A DNA stretch of 21,341 nucleotides from an actinobacterium SCGC AAA015-D07 (GCA_000384495.1 ARQR01000010.1:6369-27709); one strand, 5' to 3'. Positions 1-8,316 are shown, counted from the first letter of the stretch. The notes: a model not told the origin generated them from the sequence alone. Program-made: numbers and translations.

Positions 1-598
1 GAAATGGTGCATTGTAAGCAGCTAGTGCGTTGTCATCTATCCCTTTAGTTGTGCCATTCCTTACTTGTCCTGCAACATGAAGATCAGATTTTATCTGTAA
101 AAATTCACGAAACACAGCAAACCCTTCGCTTAAAGGAGCCTTACCAGTAGGCAGTCCTGTATTTGCAGCAACAATTTTTTCAAATCTATCTCCATACTTT
201 GCTGCAAGCCTCAAACCTATCAAGCCACCCCAGTCCTGACAAAAGAGAGTAATATTTTTTAAATCAGTATTCTCAATAAATTGTGACATCCAATCTACAA
301 ATCCCTCATAGGAATAGTTATATCTCACTGAAAATTTATCAGATTTTCCAAATCCCGGTAAATCGGGAACAACTACTCGGTATCCATTCTCTTTCAATGG
401 ATCGATCATGTTTCTGTATAAATATCCCCAAGTAGGATTCCCATGTAAAAGAAGAACACATTCATCACTAGTTGAATTTTCATCAACAAAATGAATATCC
501 AATTCTCCAAATTCTGATGTTACAGTTGTGAAATTTTCTTTATATTCCCAATCACTTAGATTTTCAAATAAAGTTAAATCTGTTTTTAAAACTGACAT
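1..598 (-). CDS. Haloalkane dehalogenase-like alpha/beta hydrolase (3' end outside window)
   Basis: About 199 codons are visible from ATG at 598; the C-terminal part lies beyond base 1. Seen: an oxyanion-hole motif HGNPTW at residues 52-57, then CQDWGG at 120-125, with D122 in the nucleophile-elbow position followed by W123. Haloalkane dehalogenases have a nucleophilic Asp followed by Trp here, whereas esterases have GxSxG; the family hydrolyses carbon-halogen bonds to alcohol and halide. The catalytic His and the acid would be in the missing part. The N-terminus fits the family without a signal peptide, so it is probably cytoplasmic. It is transcribed away from the DUF1214 gene at 678. A TAAAAT box at 610-605 leaves six bases to the ATG, suggesting a leaderless message. 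A fluoroacetate dehalogenase or epoxide hydrolase relative is the main alternative. Confidence 0.85.
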   Translation of the reverse strand, partial: MSVLKTDLTLFENLSDWEYKENFTTVTSEFGELDIHFVDENSTSDECVLLLHGNPTWGYLYRNMIDPLKENGYRVVVPDLPGFGKSDKFSVRYNYSYEGFVDWMSQFIENTDLKNITLFCQDWGGLIGLRLAAKYGDRFEKIVAANTGLPTGKAPLSEGFAVFREFLQIKSDLHVAGQVRNGTTKGIDDNALAAYNAPF

Positions 599-604
599 GA
601 CTAT

Positions 605-610
605 ATTTTA
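605..610 (-). promoter_or_regulatory. Putative -10 box for a leaderless dehalogenase transcript
   Basis: On the minus strand TAAAAT is followed by exactly six bases and then the ATG at 598. A transcript starting the usual distance from this box would begin at or next to the start codon. No Shine-Dalgarno sequence fits in the gap. No clear -35 element was recognised. Confidence 0.45.
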
Positions 611-677
611 GTGACCATGATTAAAATTTTCTTATTTACTTCAAAGTAACTATCAAGCCTAAAAAACTTAAATTAGT

Positions 678-1313
678 ATGAATATGATGAGAAAAACTAT
701 CAATAAGTCTCTTCCATATATTGTTGGAATAATTATTGGCATCGTAAGTTTTTTACCATTTACAAGACCAACATCTACAGCCGCATTCCTAACTGGTTTT
801 GGGAAAGATGCTATTAATCAGTGGAATTATTATCTTGATTACGGATTAGAGTCTCAAAATATTTGGCAAAGGGCTTATGTTTCATTATTAGGATTACTAC
901 CTAGCGCTAGTCCCGAAGTTATTTATCTGCAGACAAGTTTTGATGACGGGGGAGAGTCACTGTCTGGTAATTGCAGCTACACACTATCAGGAGAAGTTCC
1001 TGATGCACGTTACTGGAGTTATGCAATTTATGGAAATGATAACTATTATTTACAAGATCCTAATAGCTTGTTTGATGAACCAACTTTTGATGATTTGTTT
1101 GCTCAAGTTACAAATGGAAGCGAGCTTACATCGATAATTGGTGAAAATTACATAATAAAAATAGATAATAATCTAATTAATCAAAATGGAACATTAAGTC
1201 ATTTTGGAAATGATTTCACCTTAATTTATAGAATTTACGGACCTAACTTAAATTATTATGAAAATCCAATATCGATTCCTGTCGCAAGCATTATCAATGA
1301 AGGTTGTAAATGA
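678..1313 (+). CDS. DUF1214 domain membrane-anchored protein
   Basis: 211 residues. An N-terminal hydrophobic segment (about residues 11-28, positively charged start) looks like a signal anchor or single membrane helix, so the rest is probably outside the membrane. The conserved part is around residues 88-118: a TSFDDGG stretch, then GNCSYTLSG, then PDARYWSYAIYG. This matches the DUF1214 pattern (acidic turn, PARWWS, tyrosine/glycine end). The stop overlaps the next gene's ATG (ATGA at 1310-1313), and that gene carries the partner domain DUF1254. The same split pair occurs as adjacent small genes in other bacteria. The function of these domains is not established. ATGs at 684 and 687 are alternative starts. 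No strong ribosome binding site is visible. Confidence 0.75.
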   Translation: MNMMRKTINKSLPYIVGIIIGIVSFLPFTRPTSTAAFLTGFGKDAINQWNYYLDYGLESQNIWQRAYVSLLGLLPSASPEVIYLQTSFDDGGESLSGNCSYTLSGEVPDARYWSYAIYGNDNYYLQDPNSLFDEPTFDDLFAQVTNGSELTSIIGENYIIKIDNNLINQNGTLSHFGNDFTLIYRIYGPNLNYYENPISIPVASIINEGCK

Positions 1314-1849
1314 AAAGTTGGACTATAAAAATTTCAATAGTTGCTTTGATCACCCACGTTTTTTTAATTTTTATGGGTCCATATATAGTTATGAATCAAT
1401 TGGATAGGAATATTGCTGATGCTATCGAAAATCCCTTTGACGGCTGTGAGGATACTTATGACGGTATAATTGGATATTTAGATCAGGTTTGTATCTCTAA
1501 AAGATCTTCAACAAGAATGCCAAATTATGATTTTATATACACCATGTGCAGATATGACTTAGCTAATGGGGATCTATTTGTATCTATGCCCGTACCAGAA
1601 GATGAACGTTACTGGGTTGTACATGTGCACAATAACAATACAACTGTTGAGTTTAAAATTAATAATTTACAAATAGAAAATGAAAGGTATGAATTTTTGG
1701 TAACAAGCTCAAATAACCAAAATGAAGAAATAAAAACTATAAAAACAACAAATAAAGGAACAGTTTTTTGGAGACTATTAGTTAATACAGCAGATGAGAT
1801 CTCTAAATTAGATGAGTTTAGAAGGACTACAGTTTGTGAATACAGATAA
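1310..1849 (+). CDS. DUF1254-like membrane-anchored protein, partner of the DUF1214 gene
   Basis: 179 residues with an N-terminal hydrophobic helix (about 7-28). The middle holds a pattern typical of DUF1254: an asparagine/tyrosine stretch (MPNYDFIYTMCRYDL), GDLFVSMPVP, then ERYWVVHVHNNN. It corresponds to the family's 'NxDxxY ... DL ... P ... YW' order. The start overlaps the upstream stop by four bases, implying translational coupling. The downstream hydrolase start lies inside the 3' end of this gene, so the three probably form one operon. The role is unknown; the shared order suggests an extracytoplasmic two-protein unit. The family call is by pattern recognition and less certain than for the upstream gene. 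Confidence 0.65.
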   Translation: MKSWTIKISIVALITHVFLIFMGPYIVMNQLDRNIADAIENPFDGCEDTYDGIIGYLDQVCISKRSSTRMPNYDFIYTMCRYDLANGDLFVSMPVPEDERYWVVHVHNNNTTVEFKINNLQIENERYEFLVTSSNNQNEEIKTIKTTNKGTVFWRLLVNTADEISKLDEFRRTTVCEYR

Positions 1850-3074
1850 TAACTACAATCCTATTGATTTATCAAAAAGTTTTTTAACAAAAAAAACATT
1901 GCCAAATCAGGTAAGTATTCAAGAGGGTTTCAATGTTGAGTTGTTTGAAGTTAATAAAAATTTAGCTTTCATAAAAAATTTTGGGAATGTAGCTGCTTTT
2001 AAAAATGATACATCTGCATTGTTAATAGATACAGGTATGGGAGTTTCATCTGTTCAAGTTGTAAGTAAATTAAAGGAATGGGGAATTGAAAATGTGGAAT
2101 TTATTATTTATACCCATGGGCATGTAGATCACGTTACTGGTACTGATTACATCATTAATGCATTTGAGAATAGCAACACAGAAGTTATCGGTCATAAAAA
2201 TATTGTTAATAGGTTTGATCGCTATAAAAAAACTATTGGATATAACGGTATTATTAACCAAAGACAGTTTGGATTACCTTCTCCGGTTTTTCCTAATGAA
2301 TTTACTTATCCTGATACAACATACGATGATAGTTATGAACTTGAATTTAACAATTCTACACTGAAGTTGTTTCACGGGAAAGGTGAAACTGATGACGCAA
2401 CCTATATTTATTCAGAAAAAGACAACGCTTTATTCACAGGTGATTTTTTTATATGGTCATTACCCAATGCTGGAAATCCATCCAAATCTCAAAGATATGT
2501 GGGTTCGTGGGGAGAAGTGCTTAAAAAAATGTCTGAATTAAATCCGGAATATCTTTTTCCTGGTCACGGTCCATTGATCAAAGGAAAAAAAGAAATTACT
2601 AAAGTACTTCTTGATACAAGTAATTGTATGTTGTGGATTGAGGACAATGTTTTATCTTTGATGAATAGTGGACATTCTCTTCGAGAAATTCATTCAAAAT
2701 TATCACTTCCTCCTGAATTTCAACAGCCATATTTAGTTTCTGTATATGATGACTTCAAATTTTTAATTAATTCTGTATGGAGACAATATGGAGGTTGGTA
2801 CTCAGGAACTCCATCGGAATTAAAACCTCCTGCTCTTGATGAAATAGGAAAAACCTATATTGACATGGCCGGAGGAGAAGATAATTTACTTGAATTCTTA
2901 AACTCATTAGTTTCTTCAGAGAAATATAGAGAAGCGTCTGTTATTGTTGACGCCGTCTACACAGTAAACAAAGAGTTATTTAGTGAGATTAAAAATGAGA
3001 TTTATCTTAAATTATCTGAACAAGAAACTTCACTAATGGCAAAAGGTATTTACAAATTTGATCTTGATTCATGA
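1836..3074 (+). CDS. Metallo-beta-lactamase fold hydrolase, alkylsulfatase-like
   Basis: 413 codons from GTG at 1836. That start has GAAGGA (1821-1826) nine bases upstream and overlaps the previous gene by 14 bases; ATG at 1812 is the alternative and gives 420 residues. Seen: LLIDTGMG, then THGHVDHVTG, the metal-binding HxHxDH signature. Later come FTGDFF, with the metal-bridging Asp, and FPGHGP, with a metal-ligand His. After the lactamase domain, RQYGGWYSG followed by an AGGEDNLLEFL-type helix matches the alkyl-sulfatase dimerisation domain. The sterol-carrier-like C-terminal domain of full-length SdsA1-type enzymes is absent. The family removes sulfate from alkyl sulfates. No signal peptide is visible, unlike the two genes before it. 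The substrate is not determined. Confidence 0.8.
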   Translation: MNTDNNYNPIDLSKSFLTKKTLPNQVSIQEGFNVELFEVNKNLAFIKNFGNVAAFKNDTSALLIDTGMGVSSVQVVSKLKEWGIENVEFIIYTHGHVDHVTGTDYIINAFENSNTEVIGHKNIVNRFDRYKKTIGYNGIINQRQFGLPSPVFPNEFTYPDTTYDDSYELEFNNSTLKLFHGKGETDDATYIYSEKDNALFTGDFFIWSLPNAGNPSKSQRYVGSWGEVLKKMSELNPEYLFPGHGPLIKGKKEITKVLLDTSNCMLWIEDNVLSLMNSGHSLREIHSKLSLPPEFQQPYLVSVYDDFKFLINSVWRQYGGWYSGTPSELKPPALDEIGKTYIDMAGGEDNLLEFLNSLVSSEKYREASVIVDAVYTVNKELFSEIKNEIYLKLSEQETSLMAKGIYKFDLDS

Positions 3075-3089
3075 TTAAAGGTCATGAAT
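3067..3089. repeat. 8-bp inverted repeat between convergent hydrolase and umuD ends
   Basis: ATTCATGA (3067-3074) and TCATGAAT (3082-3089) are perfect reverse complements around a 7-base loop. The left arm contains the TGA stop of the plus-strand gene, and the umuD stop lies in the loop. It is not followed by a clean T-tract on either strand, so it is at best a weak bidirectional terminator. Confidence 0.35.
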
Positions 3090-3590
3090 TACGCTGGTAA
3101 CAACACCCCAGATTTGTGCTTCACTTTTTCCATTCAACTCTATAGGCTCATAGTCTTCATTCTCAGGTTGCAAGACAACTGATGATCTTTTTTTAATATA
3201 TCTTTTTACTGTTAGCTCACCATCAATTATTGCTATTACCACATTCCCATTTTCGGCTTTGATGCTTTTATCGACTACCAAAATATCATTTGGGAATATT
3301 CCAGCGTTTATCATTGAATTTCCTGATGCCCTTACCAAAAATGTTGATGCAGGATGTTTTACTAGATATTGGTTGAGGTCAATCTTGTCTTCTAAGTAGT
3401 CATCTGCAGGGGATGGGAAGCCTGCTGCAACTCGGTCTCCGTATAGAGGAATTTCGTAAAGGCCTTTACTTACTATTTCTGAAATGTACTTAACTTTACT
3501 TTCGGGTACACGAATCGCTTTAGTTGCTTCGCCATACTTGCCTTGACCTCTAGGCCTTCCTGCTCCTTTTCTTGCTCCACCTTTTGGCAT
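3075..3590 (-). CDS. umuD: UmuD-like self-cleaving subunit of error-prone DNA polymerase V
   Basis: 171 residues, S24/LexA-type peptidase fold. The putative cleavage bond is A56-G57 in VAAGFPSP. The catalytic dyad is S92 (in SGNSM) and K129 (in LTVKRY). The N-terminus carries a basic, glycine-rich stretch, GGARKGAGRPRG, then KYGEATKAIRVPES. This extension is found in the longer UmuD homologues and is missing from the short E. coli protein. In the known system RecA-stimulated cleavage produces UmuD', which pairs with UmuC for lesion bypass. It is transcribed away from umuC with a palindrome between them. The ATG is at 3590, with a purine-rich AGAAAG upstream. A LexA repressor is less likely: there is no clear N-terminal winged helix, and umuC is next door. 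Confidence 0.9.
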   Translation of the reverse strand: MPKGGARKGAGRPRGQGKYGEATKAIRVPESKVKYISEIVSKGLYEIPLYGDRVAAGFPSPADDYLEDKIDLNQYLVKHPASTFLVRASGNSMINAGIFPNDILVVDKSIKAENGNVVIAIIDGELTVKRYIKKRSSVVLQPENEDYEPIELNGKSEAQIWGVVTSVIHDL

Positions 3591-3613
3591 AAAAATGTCT
3601 TTCTTTTATCTTA

Positions 3614-3631
3614 GAATAGTGTACAGTATTC
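3614..3631. promoter_or_regulatory. Palindromic candidate LexA/UmuD operator in the umuD-umuC divergent promoter
   Basis: GAATAGTGTACAGTATTC is an 18-bp palindrome with one mismatched pair (positions 6 and 13). It is the only sizeable palindrome in the 58-base gap between the two SOS-type genes. On the minus strand a TAAGAT box (3613-3608) lies directly beside it. It does not resemble the standard actinobacterial SOS box (CGAACnnnnGTTCG), and only loosely resembles the gammaproteobacterial CTGT-N8-ACAG box. It could serve both genes. Confidence 0.5.
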
Positions 3632-3648
3632 AAAGAAATAAATAAAGA

Positions 3649-4914
3649 ATGAAAAATAAAATTTTTGCTTTAGTCGACTGTAATAATTTTTACGCATCTT
3701 GTGAGAGGGTGTTTAATCCAAAACTGGAAGGAAAACCTATCGTTGTTCTCTCAAACAACGATGGATGCATTGTTGCAAGGTCAAATGAGGCAAAAGCGTT
3801 AGGGATTCCAATGGGCGCTCCACTATTTAAATATGAACAATTGATAAAGAGAAACAATGTCCATGTATTTTCATCGAACTATACATTTTATGGAGACATG
3901 TCAGCAAGAGTAATGACATCTTTACGATCAATAGTTGGAGACATCGAAATCTATTCAATTGATGAAGCTTTTTTAGATATTAGCAAGTTTTATTATTGCG
4001 ACTTAACGGAGACAGCGAATGAAATACGGAGACTAATAAAGCAGTGGACAGGGATACCAATCTCGATTGGTATTGGACCCTCAAAAACTCTGGCAAAAGC
4101 TGCAAACAGACAAGCAAAAAAATATGAGGAATCAAATGTCTTTGATATACGTGAAGAGTCAGAGAGAGTAAGAGTTCTAAAAGACCTCGAACTAGAAGAT
4201 ATATGGGGTATCTCAACAAGATGGGGTAGAAGACTAAGAAAAATTGGTATCAATTCAGCATATGAACTATCAACAGGAGATCCAAGACAGATACGAAAGA
4301 CTCTGAGCATTGTAGGAGAGAGAATCTATCATGAGCTAAATGGCATATCATGTATGCAAATTGAAGAAGTTAAAAATAAGAAAAACATAATTTCTTCAAA
4401 GTCGTTTGGGAAAAAAGTAACAAAAGTATATGAACTTGAAGAAGCTGTTTCAACATACGTTGCAAGAGCTTGTGAAAAGTTACGAGCTCAGAATTCAAGA
4501 GCTGGAGGTATTCACGTATTTTTAAGAACAAGTCCATTTATAGAAGATGAAAGAAAATATAGCAATGGAATGAGCTCTTTCTTTACAATTCCAACTAGTA
4601 ATACTTCAAAAATAATCAAAGAAGCCAAAAGATTAACAAATAAACTTTTTTTGCCAAATTATGAGTACCAAAAAATAGGCGTAATACTCTTGGATATATC
4701 TGATGCCAAACATGAACAGTTTAGCTTCTATGAGCATGAGAATTATGAGAGATCCGATATTCTTATGGATTCACTAGACCAGTTAAATGATAGATTTGGA
4801 AATGGAACTTTATTTATGGGAGCACAGGGAATTCAAAAAAACTGGAAAATGCGAGCTGATAGAAAATCAGCTGCTTACACAACCAAATTGATAGACATTC
4901 CTAAAGTTGATTAA
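3649..4914 (+). CDS. umuC: UmuC-like Y-family DNA polymerase V catalytic subunit
   Basis: 421 residues, the usual UmuC length. Seen: the N-terminal catalytic stretch [13 protein letters not shown] with its metal-binding Asp, [21 protein letters not shown] (the second acidic metal site, DE), and the helix-hairpin region [16 protein letters not shown] little-finger domain follows. The C-terminal [13 protein letters not shown] and TTKLIDIP match DUF4113, which separates UmuC from DinB. Role: translesion synthesis with UmuD'. The ATG at 3649 follows an A-rich leader 18 bases after the palindrome. The last four bases overlap the end of the convergent MFS gene. In most actinobacteria damage mutagenesis uses ImuB/DnaE2, so a UmuDC pair suggests horizontal acquisition (inference). 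Confidence 0.92.
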   Translation: MKNKIFALVDCNNFYASCERVFNPKLEGKPIVVLSNNDGCIVARSNEAKALGIPMGAPLFKYEQLIKRNNVHVFSSNYTFYGDMSARVMTSLRSIVGDIEIYSIDEAFLDISKFYYCDLTETANEIRRLIKQWTGIPISIGIGPSKTLAKAANRQAKKYEESNVFDIREESERVRVLKDLELEDIWGISTRWGRRLRKIGINSAYELSTGDPRQIRKTLSIVGERIYHELNGISCMQIEEVKNKKNIISSKSFGKKVTKVYELEEAVSTYVARACEKLRAQNSRAGGIHVFLRTSPFIEDERKYSNGMSSFFTIPTSNTSKIIKEAKRLTNKLFLPNYEYQKIGVILLDISDAKHEQFSFYEHENYERSDILMDSLDQLNDRFGNGTLFMGAQGIQKNWKMRADRKSAAYTTKLIDIPKVD

Positions 4915-6140
4915 CTTTCGATTGTTTTCCAGAAAGATCTTGTTCTAATAAACCAAAAAAGTCCAACGCAAAATCCTAAAGTTGGAAATATTTTAAATAA
5001 AGTTAAGACGTCATACTGAGTAGCCAAGTATCCAATAATAAGATTTGAGTTTGTAAACATTAAAAAATAAAAAGAGTAATCCAAACCTGCAATTCGTCCT
5101 CTAATATTATCAGGGGTCAAAATTTGTATACCATAAGATGAAAAAGCCCATTGTGCACCTCCACCACAGTGACCTAGGACAAGAAGAAGAGTTGTTATAT
5201 ATAAGCTAGGTGAGAAGGTTATTAGAAAGTAGAAAATACCCCAGATCATTATGCAGGGACCAATAGTTGAAAGAAGTTTCTGATCTGTTTTTCCAAAAAA
5301 GTACCTAAACATTACTGGCCCTATAAATGCACCAACGCCACGAGCACTCCACATTAAACCTGCTCCAAAATCACCAGTGTTGTATATGTCTAATGAAAGT
5401 ATTGTAAACAATGAAAGTAAGCCAGCAGCTGAGATACCAAACATTCCCTTTGTTACAGTTAAATAGAATATTTTTTTATCTGATAAAACAAAATTCAGTC
5501 CATCTCGAAATTTAAGTCTATTGCTATTGTCAACATTTTTTGAATTTTCATTTAAGTTTGTTTTAATTAGAAATACAAGGAATGCTGAGAACATAAAAGA
5601 CAGAAAGTTTATGGTGAACAATTGATTTCTTGATAAAAATTCAGATAAAAATCCACCAAGTCCAGCTCCAAGTCCAGCAGCAATTCCCCAAGTTGAGAAA
5701 TTAAGTACATTTGCTTCAGGTAAATTTTCTCTTAATACTACATTTGGCAAGGCAGCGTCTGAAGCAGGCATATAAGCACAATTTACAACGCCTAAAAAGG
5801 AAAAAGAAATAAGAATAAATAAAACATTTTCCGTAGATACAGAATACATAATCAATAAGACAGCACATCCGGATAAAAATTCCGAAACAGCAATTACAAC
5901 TTTTCTGTCGAATTTATCAGCAAGATATCCTCCAAAACTACCAAGTATGACATAGGGAGCACTTTGTACTACAAGAACAATTGAAGTTATCAGCGGACTA
6001 TTGGTTAGTTCATAAATGATGCTTAAAAGTGGAACTGTTAAAAACCAGTCACCCATATAAGTTATAAACTTCGCATAAAAAAGTTTTTGAAAATCTTTAT
6101 TTTTAGTTAATAAAAAAGTGTATTTCTCAAAGTTATCCAT
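4911..6140 (-). CDS. MFS transporter (EntS-like/MFS_3 type)
   Basis: 409 residues with about 12 hydrophobic segments. Seen: an N-terminal [13 protein letters not shown] helix, and the loop [11 protein letters not shown] between helices 2 and 3, which is the MFS motif-A region. [13 protein letters not shown] and [12 protein letters not shown] are typical of the MFS_3/EntS-like group of putative exporters. The substrate cannot be read from sequence. It stands alone on the minus strand, convergent with umuC (4-base overlap) and divergent from the short-chain dehydrogenase. Base use is like the neighbours. Confidence 0.85.
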   Translation of the reverse strand: MDNFEKYTFLLTKNKDFQKLFYAKFITYMGDWFLTVPLLSIIYELTNSPLITSIVLVVQSAPYVILGSFGGYLADKFDRKVVIAVSEFLSGCAVLLIMYSVSTENVLFILISFSFLGVVNCAYMPASDAALPNVVLRENLPEANVLNFSTWGIAAGLGAGLGGFLSEFLSRNQLFTINFLSFMFSAFLVFLIKTNLNENSKNVDNSNRLKFRDGLNFVLSDKKIFYLTVTKGMFGISAAGLLSLFTILSLDIYNTGDFGAGLMWSARGVGAFIGPVMFRYFFGKTDQKLLSTIGPCIMIWGIFYFLITFSPSLYITTLLLVLGHCGGGAQWAFSSYGIQILTPDNIRGRIAGLDYSFYFLMFTNSNLIIGYLATQYDVLTLFKIFPTLGFCVGLFWFIRTRSFWKTIES

Positions 6141-6178
6141 GACTCATTTACTGTAACTGCTCACTGATTTATGAGTGT

Positions 6179-6184
6179 TATAAT
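6179..6184 (+). promoter_or_regulatory. Consensus -10 box for a leaderless dehydrogenase transcript
   Basis: A perfect TATAAT is followed by seven bases and then the ATG at 6192. It lies downstream of the earlier in-frame ATG at 6171, which decides in favour of 6192 as the start. The -35 region is poor. Confidence 0.55.
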
Positions 6185-6191
6185 TAATTTT

Positions 6192-6923
6192 ATGAAAACT
6201 GTACTTATCACAGGAGGGACCAGGGGTATTGGTCTTGCAATCGCTGAAAAATATTTAAGTGATGGAGACTCTAATGTAGTTGTTACAGGAAGAAAACCTG
6301 ACACCTTAGAAGAACTTCAAAATTCTGTAAATAACGATAATTTTCATACAATTATGGCAAAAGCTGATGATGAAGAAGCCGCAGATCGTACTTGTAAAGA
6401 AATAAATGAAAAATTTGGATCTCTTGATATTTTGATCAACAATGCAGGAACAAATCCTGCTGGTGGAAACTTAATGGATGTTGATATGGGAGCTCTTGAA
6501 AAAACATGGGCAGTAAATCAAAAAGGTCCTTTACTTTGGGCAAGAGCAGCATACAAAAATGAATTAAGCACAGCTATTATGAACATTTGTTCTGTAGCAG
6601 GATATTTTCCGTCTGATCTAATGGGGGCATATAATATTTCTAAAGCTGCTCTAATTTACATGACAAAGCAGCTTGCTTATGAATTAGCACCTGATATCAG
6701 AGTAAATGGTGTTGCTCCGGCTATTGTTAGAACAAGGCTCTCACAACTTTTATGGGAAAATGAAGAATATTCAAAAAATCTTCATTTGCTTCAAAAACTT
6801 GGAGAACCAGAAGATATTGCAGAAGCGGTATATTTCCTGTGCTCAGAAGAAGCTGGCTGGATAACTGGGGAAATACTAACTGTTGATGGTGGGTTTAGTA
6901 TTAACGGAAATTCTTTATCCTAG
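6192..6923 (+). CDS. Short-chain dehydrogenase/reductase (FabG-like)
   Basis: 243 residues from ATG at 6192 (an in-frame ATG at 6171 would add seven residues but precedes the promoter box). Rossmann-fold cofactor motif TGGTRGIG is at the N-terminus, with LINNAG later. The catalytic Ser is in SVAGY and the Tyr-Lys pair is in YNISK. C-terminal WITGEILTVDGG is the standard family ending. Family reaction: NAD(P)-dependent oxidation or reduction of an alcohol or carbonyl group; the substrate is unknown. A TGR following the second strand suggests NADP preference (inference). The 3' end overlaps the convergent DUF296 gene by four bases. It could be a 3-oxoacyl-ACP reductase, but no fatty-acid synthesis genes are nearby. 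Confidence 0.88.
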   Translation: MKTVLITGGTRGIGLAIAEKYLSDGDSNVVVTGRKPDTLEELQNSVNNDNFHTIMAKADDEEAADRTCKEINEKFGSLDILINNAGTNPAGGNLMDVDMGALEKTWAVNQKGPLLWARAAYKNELSTAIMNICSVAGYFPSDLMGAYNISKAALIYMTKQLAYELAPDIRVNGVAPAIVRTRLSQLLWENEEYSKNLHLLQKLGEPEDIAEAVYFLCSEEAGWITGEILTVDGGFSINGNSLS

Positions 6924-7363
6924 TCATTCCAAACATTCAAACATAATTCTTCATCAAAGTATCTATTTATATAATTTTTTCCTAAAAATGTAGGTTGCTT
7001 TATGATGGCCTCTATCAGCCAAATTTTTGTACCATTAACTAAATGTCCTCCAAATGCCTTACCATCTTTATCAGATACAGATATATGGATATGAACCAAT
7101 GGTTTATTTTCAAATAATGTGATGTTTCCTAGACCACTCAGTACCTCAAAACCACCATCAAAAAAGTGATCTTCGTATTCTTTAGTTTCTTGGTTAAAGT
7201 AAACAACATTTAAATTTTGAACAGCACCTATAAATGAAATTTCAGCAGTCTTTATTTTATTGTTGATTGCATATTCAGTTAATGATTCGAGTAAATAGGT
7301 ATCCTTATCAAATTTTACATAGTGAACTTTTTGTCTATTTACTTTATATTTACGGGTGTACAT
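6920..7363 (-). CDS. DUF296/PPC-domain protein downstream of sbtA
   Basis: 147 residues, a single PPC (DUF296) domain. Seen: AEISFIGAVQNLNVVYF near residues 40-57, GGFEVLSGLGNITL, then VHIHISVSD followed by GGHLVNGT. This is the histidine-bearing core of the family (HxH ... GGHL). Known members include plant AT-hook proteins, where the domain mediates oligomerisation, and prokaryotic single-domain trimers of unknown role; it is not a DNA-binding domain by itself. It starts 14 bases after the sbtA stop, so the two are probably cotranscribed. SbtA transporters usually have the PII-like SbtB beside them, and this protein occupies that place without resembling it. Confidence 0.8.
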   Translation of the reverse strand: MYTRKYKVNRQKVHYVKFDKDTYLLESLTEYAINNKIKTAEISFIGAVQNLNVVYFNQETKEYEDHFFDGGFEVLSGLGNITLFENKPLVHIHISVSDKDGKAFGGHLVNGTKIWLIEAIIKQPTFLGKNYINRYFDEELCLNVWND

Positions 7364-7377
7364 TTATTACAGCTTAA

Positions 7378-8316
7378 CTAACCTATAAAATATTTTGCAA
7401 GCTCGTGATAGACGGGTATGCCAATGATTATGTTAAAAGGAAAAGTCACACCTAAGCTCAAACCAAGATAAATTGCTGGATTTGCATCTGGAATTGCATC
7501 TTTAACTACTGCTGGAACAGCAATATAGCTTGCACTGGCCGTCAAAACCATAAGTAATGTTGCATTTCCAATTGAAAATGAAAAATAGTTTGATGCAAAT
7601 AATGCTAAAAGAGATCCTATAAGGGGAGTGATCAATGCAAAAAGTATTAAAGTTTTACCTTTACCCTTTAGCTCTTTAAGTCTTTTAGCTACACGAGTTC
7701 CCATCACAAATAAAAATAAATATAAAACATATTCAAACAAAGTATCAGTGAAGAATTCAACATTATCTGAAATTGTGCCTTCGACACTAAAGCCAATTAT
7801 CAGTGAGGATATTAACAATACATTTGGCACTTCTAAAAATGCTGTTTTTATTATTTCAAAATTATTTTGGTCAACGTTACGTTTTCTTGTAATAAGAAAA
7901 AGTGCCATAAAAATTGCAGGGAATTCCATTACAACGAGAACAGCTGACATAAAGTCATCAAATGCTTGAGAGTTTGTCGATAAATAGGATATTGCAGTAA
8001 CAAAAGTGATTGCACTTACAGAACCGTATGTGCCAGAAAGAGCAGCTGCATCATCAATATTTAAATTATTTCTTAAGTATAAATAAGAAAGTATAGGAAT
8101 AAGCAATGCAAAAAATATTCCAAGGGATAGAGCGTTAACAACTTCGCTAGTGAATCCGTTTTGTTGCAAACTGATACCACCTTTTAGACCCAATGAAAGA
8201 AGCAAGTAATATCCTAAATATTTTGATAGAGCTGGTGGCAGTGTATCGTTAAATATTCGTCCAATGATGATCCCAGAAATAAATAAAATAATTACTGGAT
8301 TAAGTATGGCTTCCAT
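7378..8316 (-). CDS. sbtA: SbtA-type sodium-dependent bicarbonate transporter
   Basis: 312 residues, about ten membrane segments, two inverted halves. Seen: LGLKGG in the first half, then the signature AALSGTYGSVSAITF around residues 90-104. The second half has ASASYIAVPAVV, IPDANPAIYLGLSLGVTFPFN and IGIPVYHEL; these are diagnostic of the SbtA (formerly DUF897) family, which moves bicarbonate with sodium. The cytoplasmic middle loop is shorter than in cyanobacteria (about 370 residues in Synechocystis). In a heterotroph this would feed bicarbonate to carboxylases (inference). It is first in a two-gene unit with the DUF296 protein. Its promoter is expected in 8317-8368, but no convincing box was found. 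Confidence 0.88.
   Translation of the reverse strand: MEAILNPVIILFISGIIIGRIFNDTLPPALSKYLGYYLLLSLGLKGGISLQQNGFTSEVVNALSLGIFFALLIPILSYLYLRNNLNIDDAAALSGTYGSVSAITFVTAISYLSTNSQAFDDFMSAVLVVMEFPAIFMALFLITRKRNVDQNNFEIIKTAFLEVPNVLLISSLIIGFSVEGTISDNVEFFTDTLFEYVLYLFLFVMGTRVAKRLKELKGKGKTLILFALITPLIGSLLALFASNYFSFSIGNATLLMVLTASASYIAVPAVVKDAIPDANPAIYLGLSLGVTFPFNIIIGIPVYHELAKYFIG

Noticed and set aside
6171..6191. ATG at 6171 as the start of the short-chain dehydrogenase
   Set aside because: A consensus TATAAT lies between it and the ATG at 6192, and the added residues precede the normal family N-terminus.
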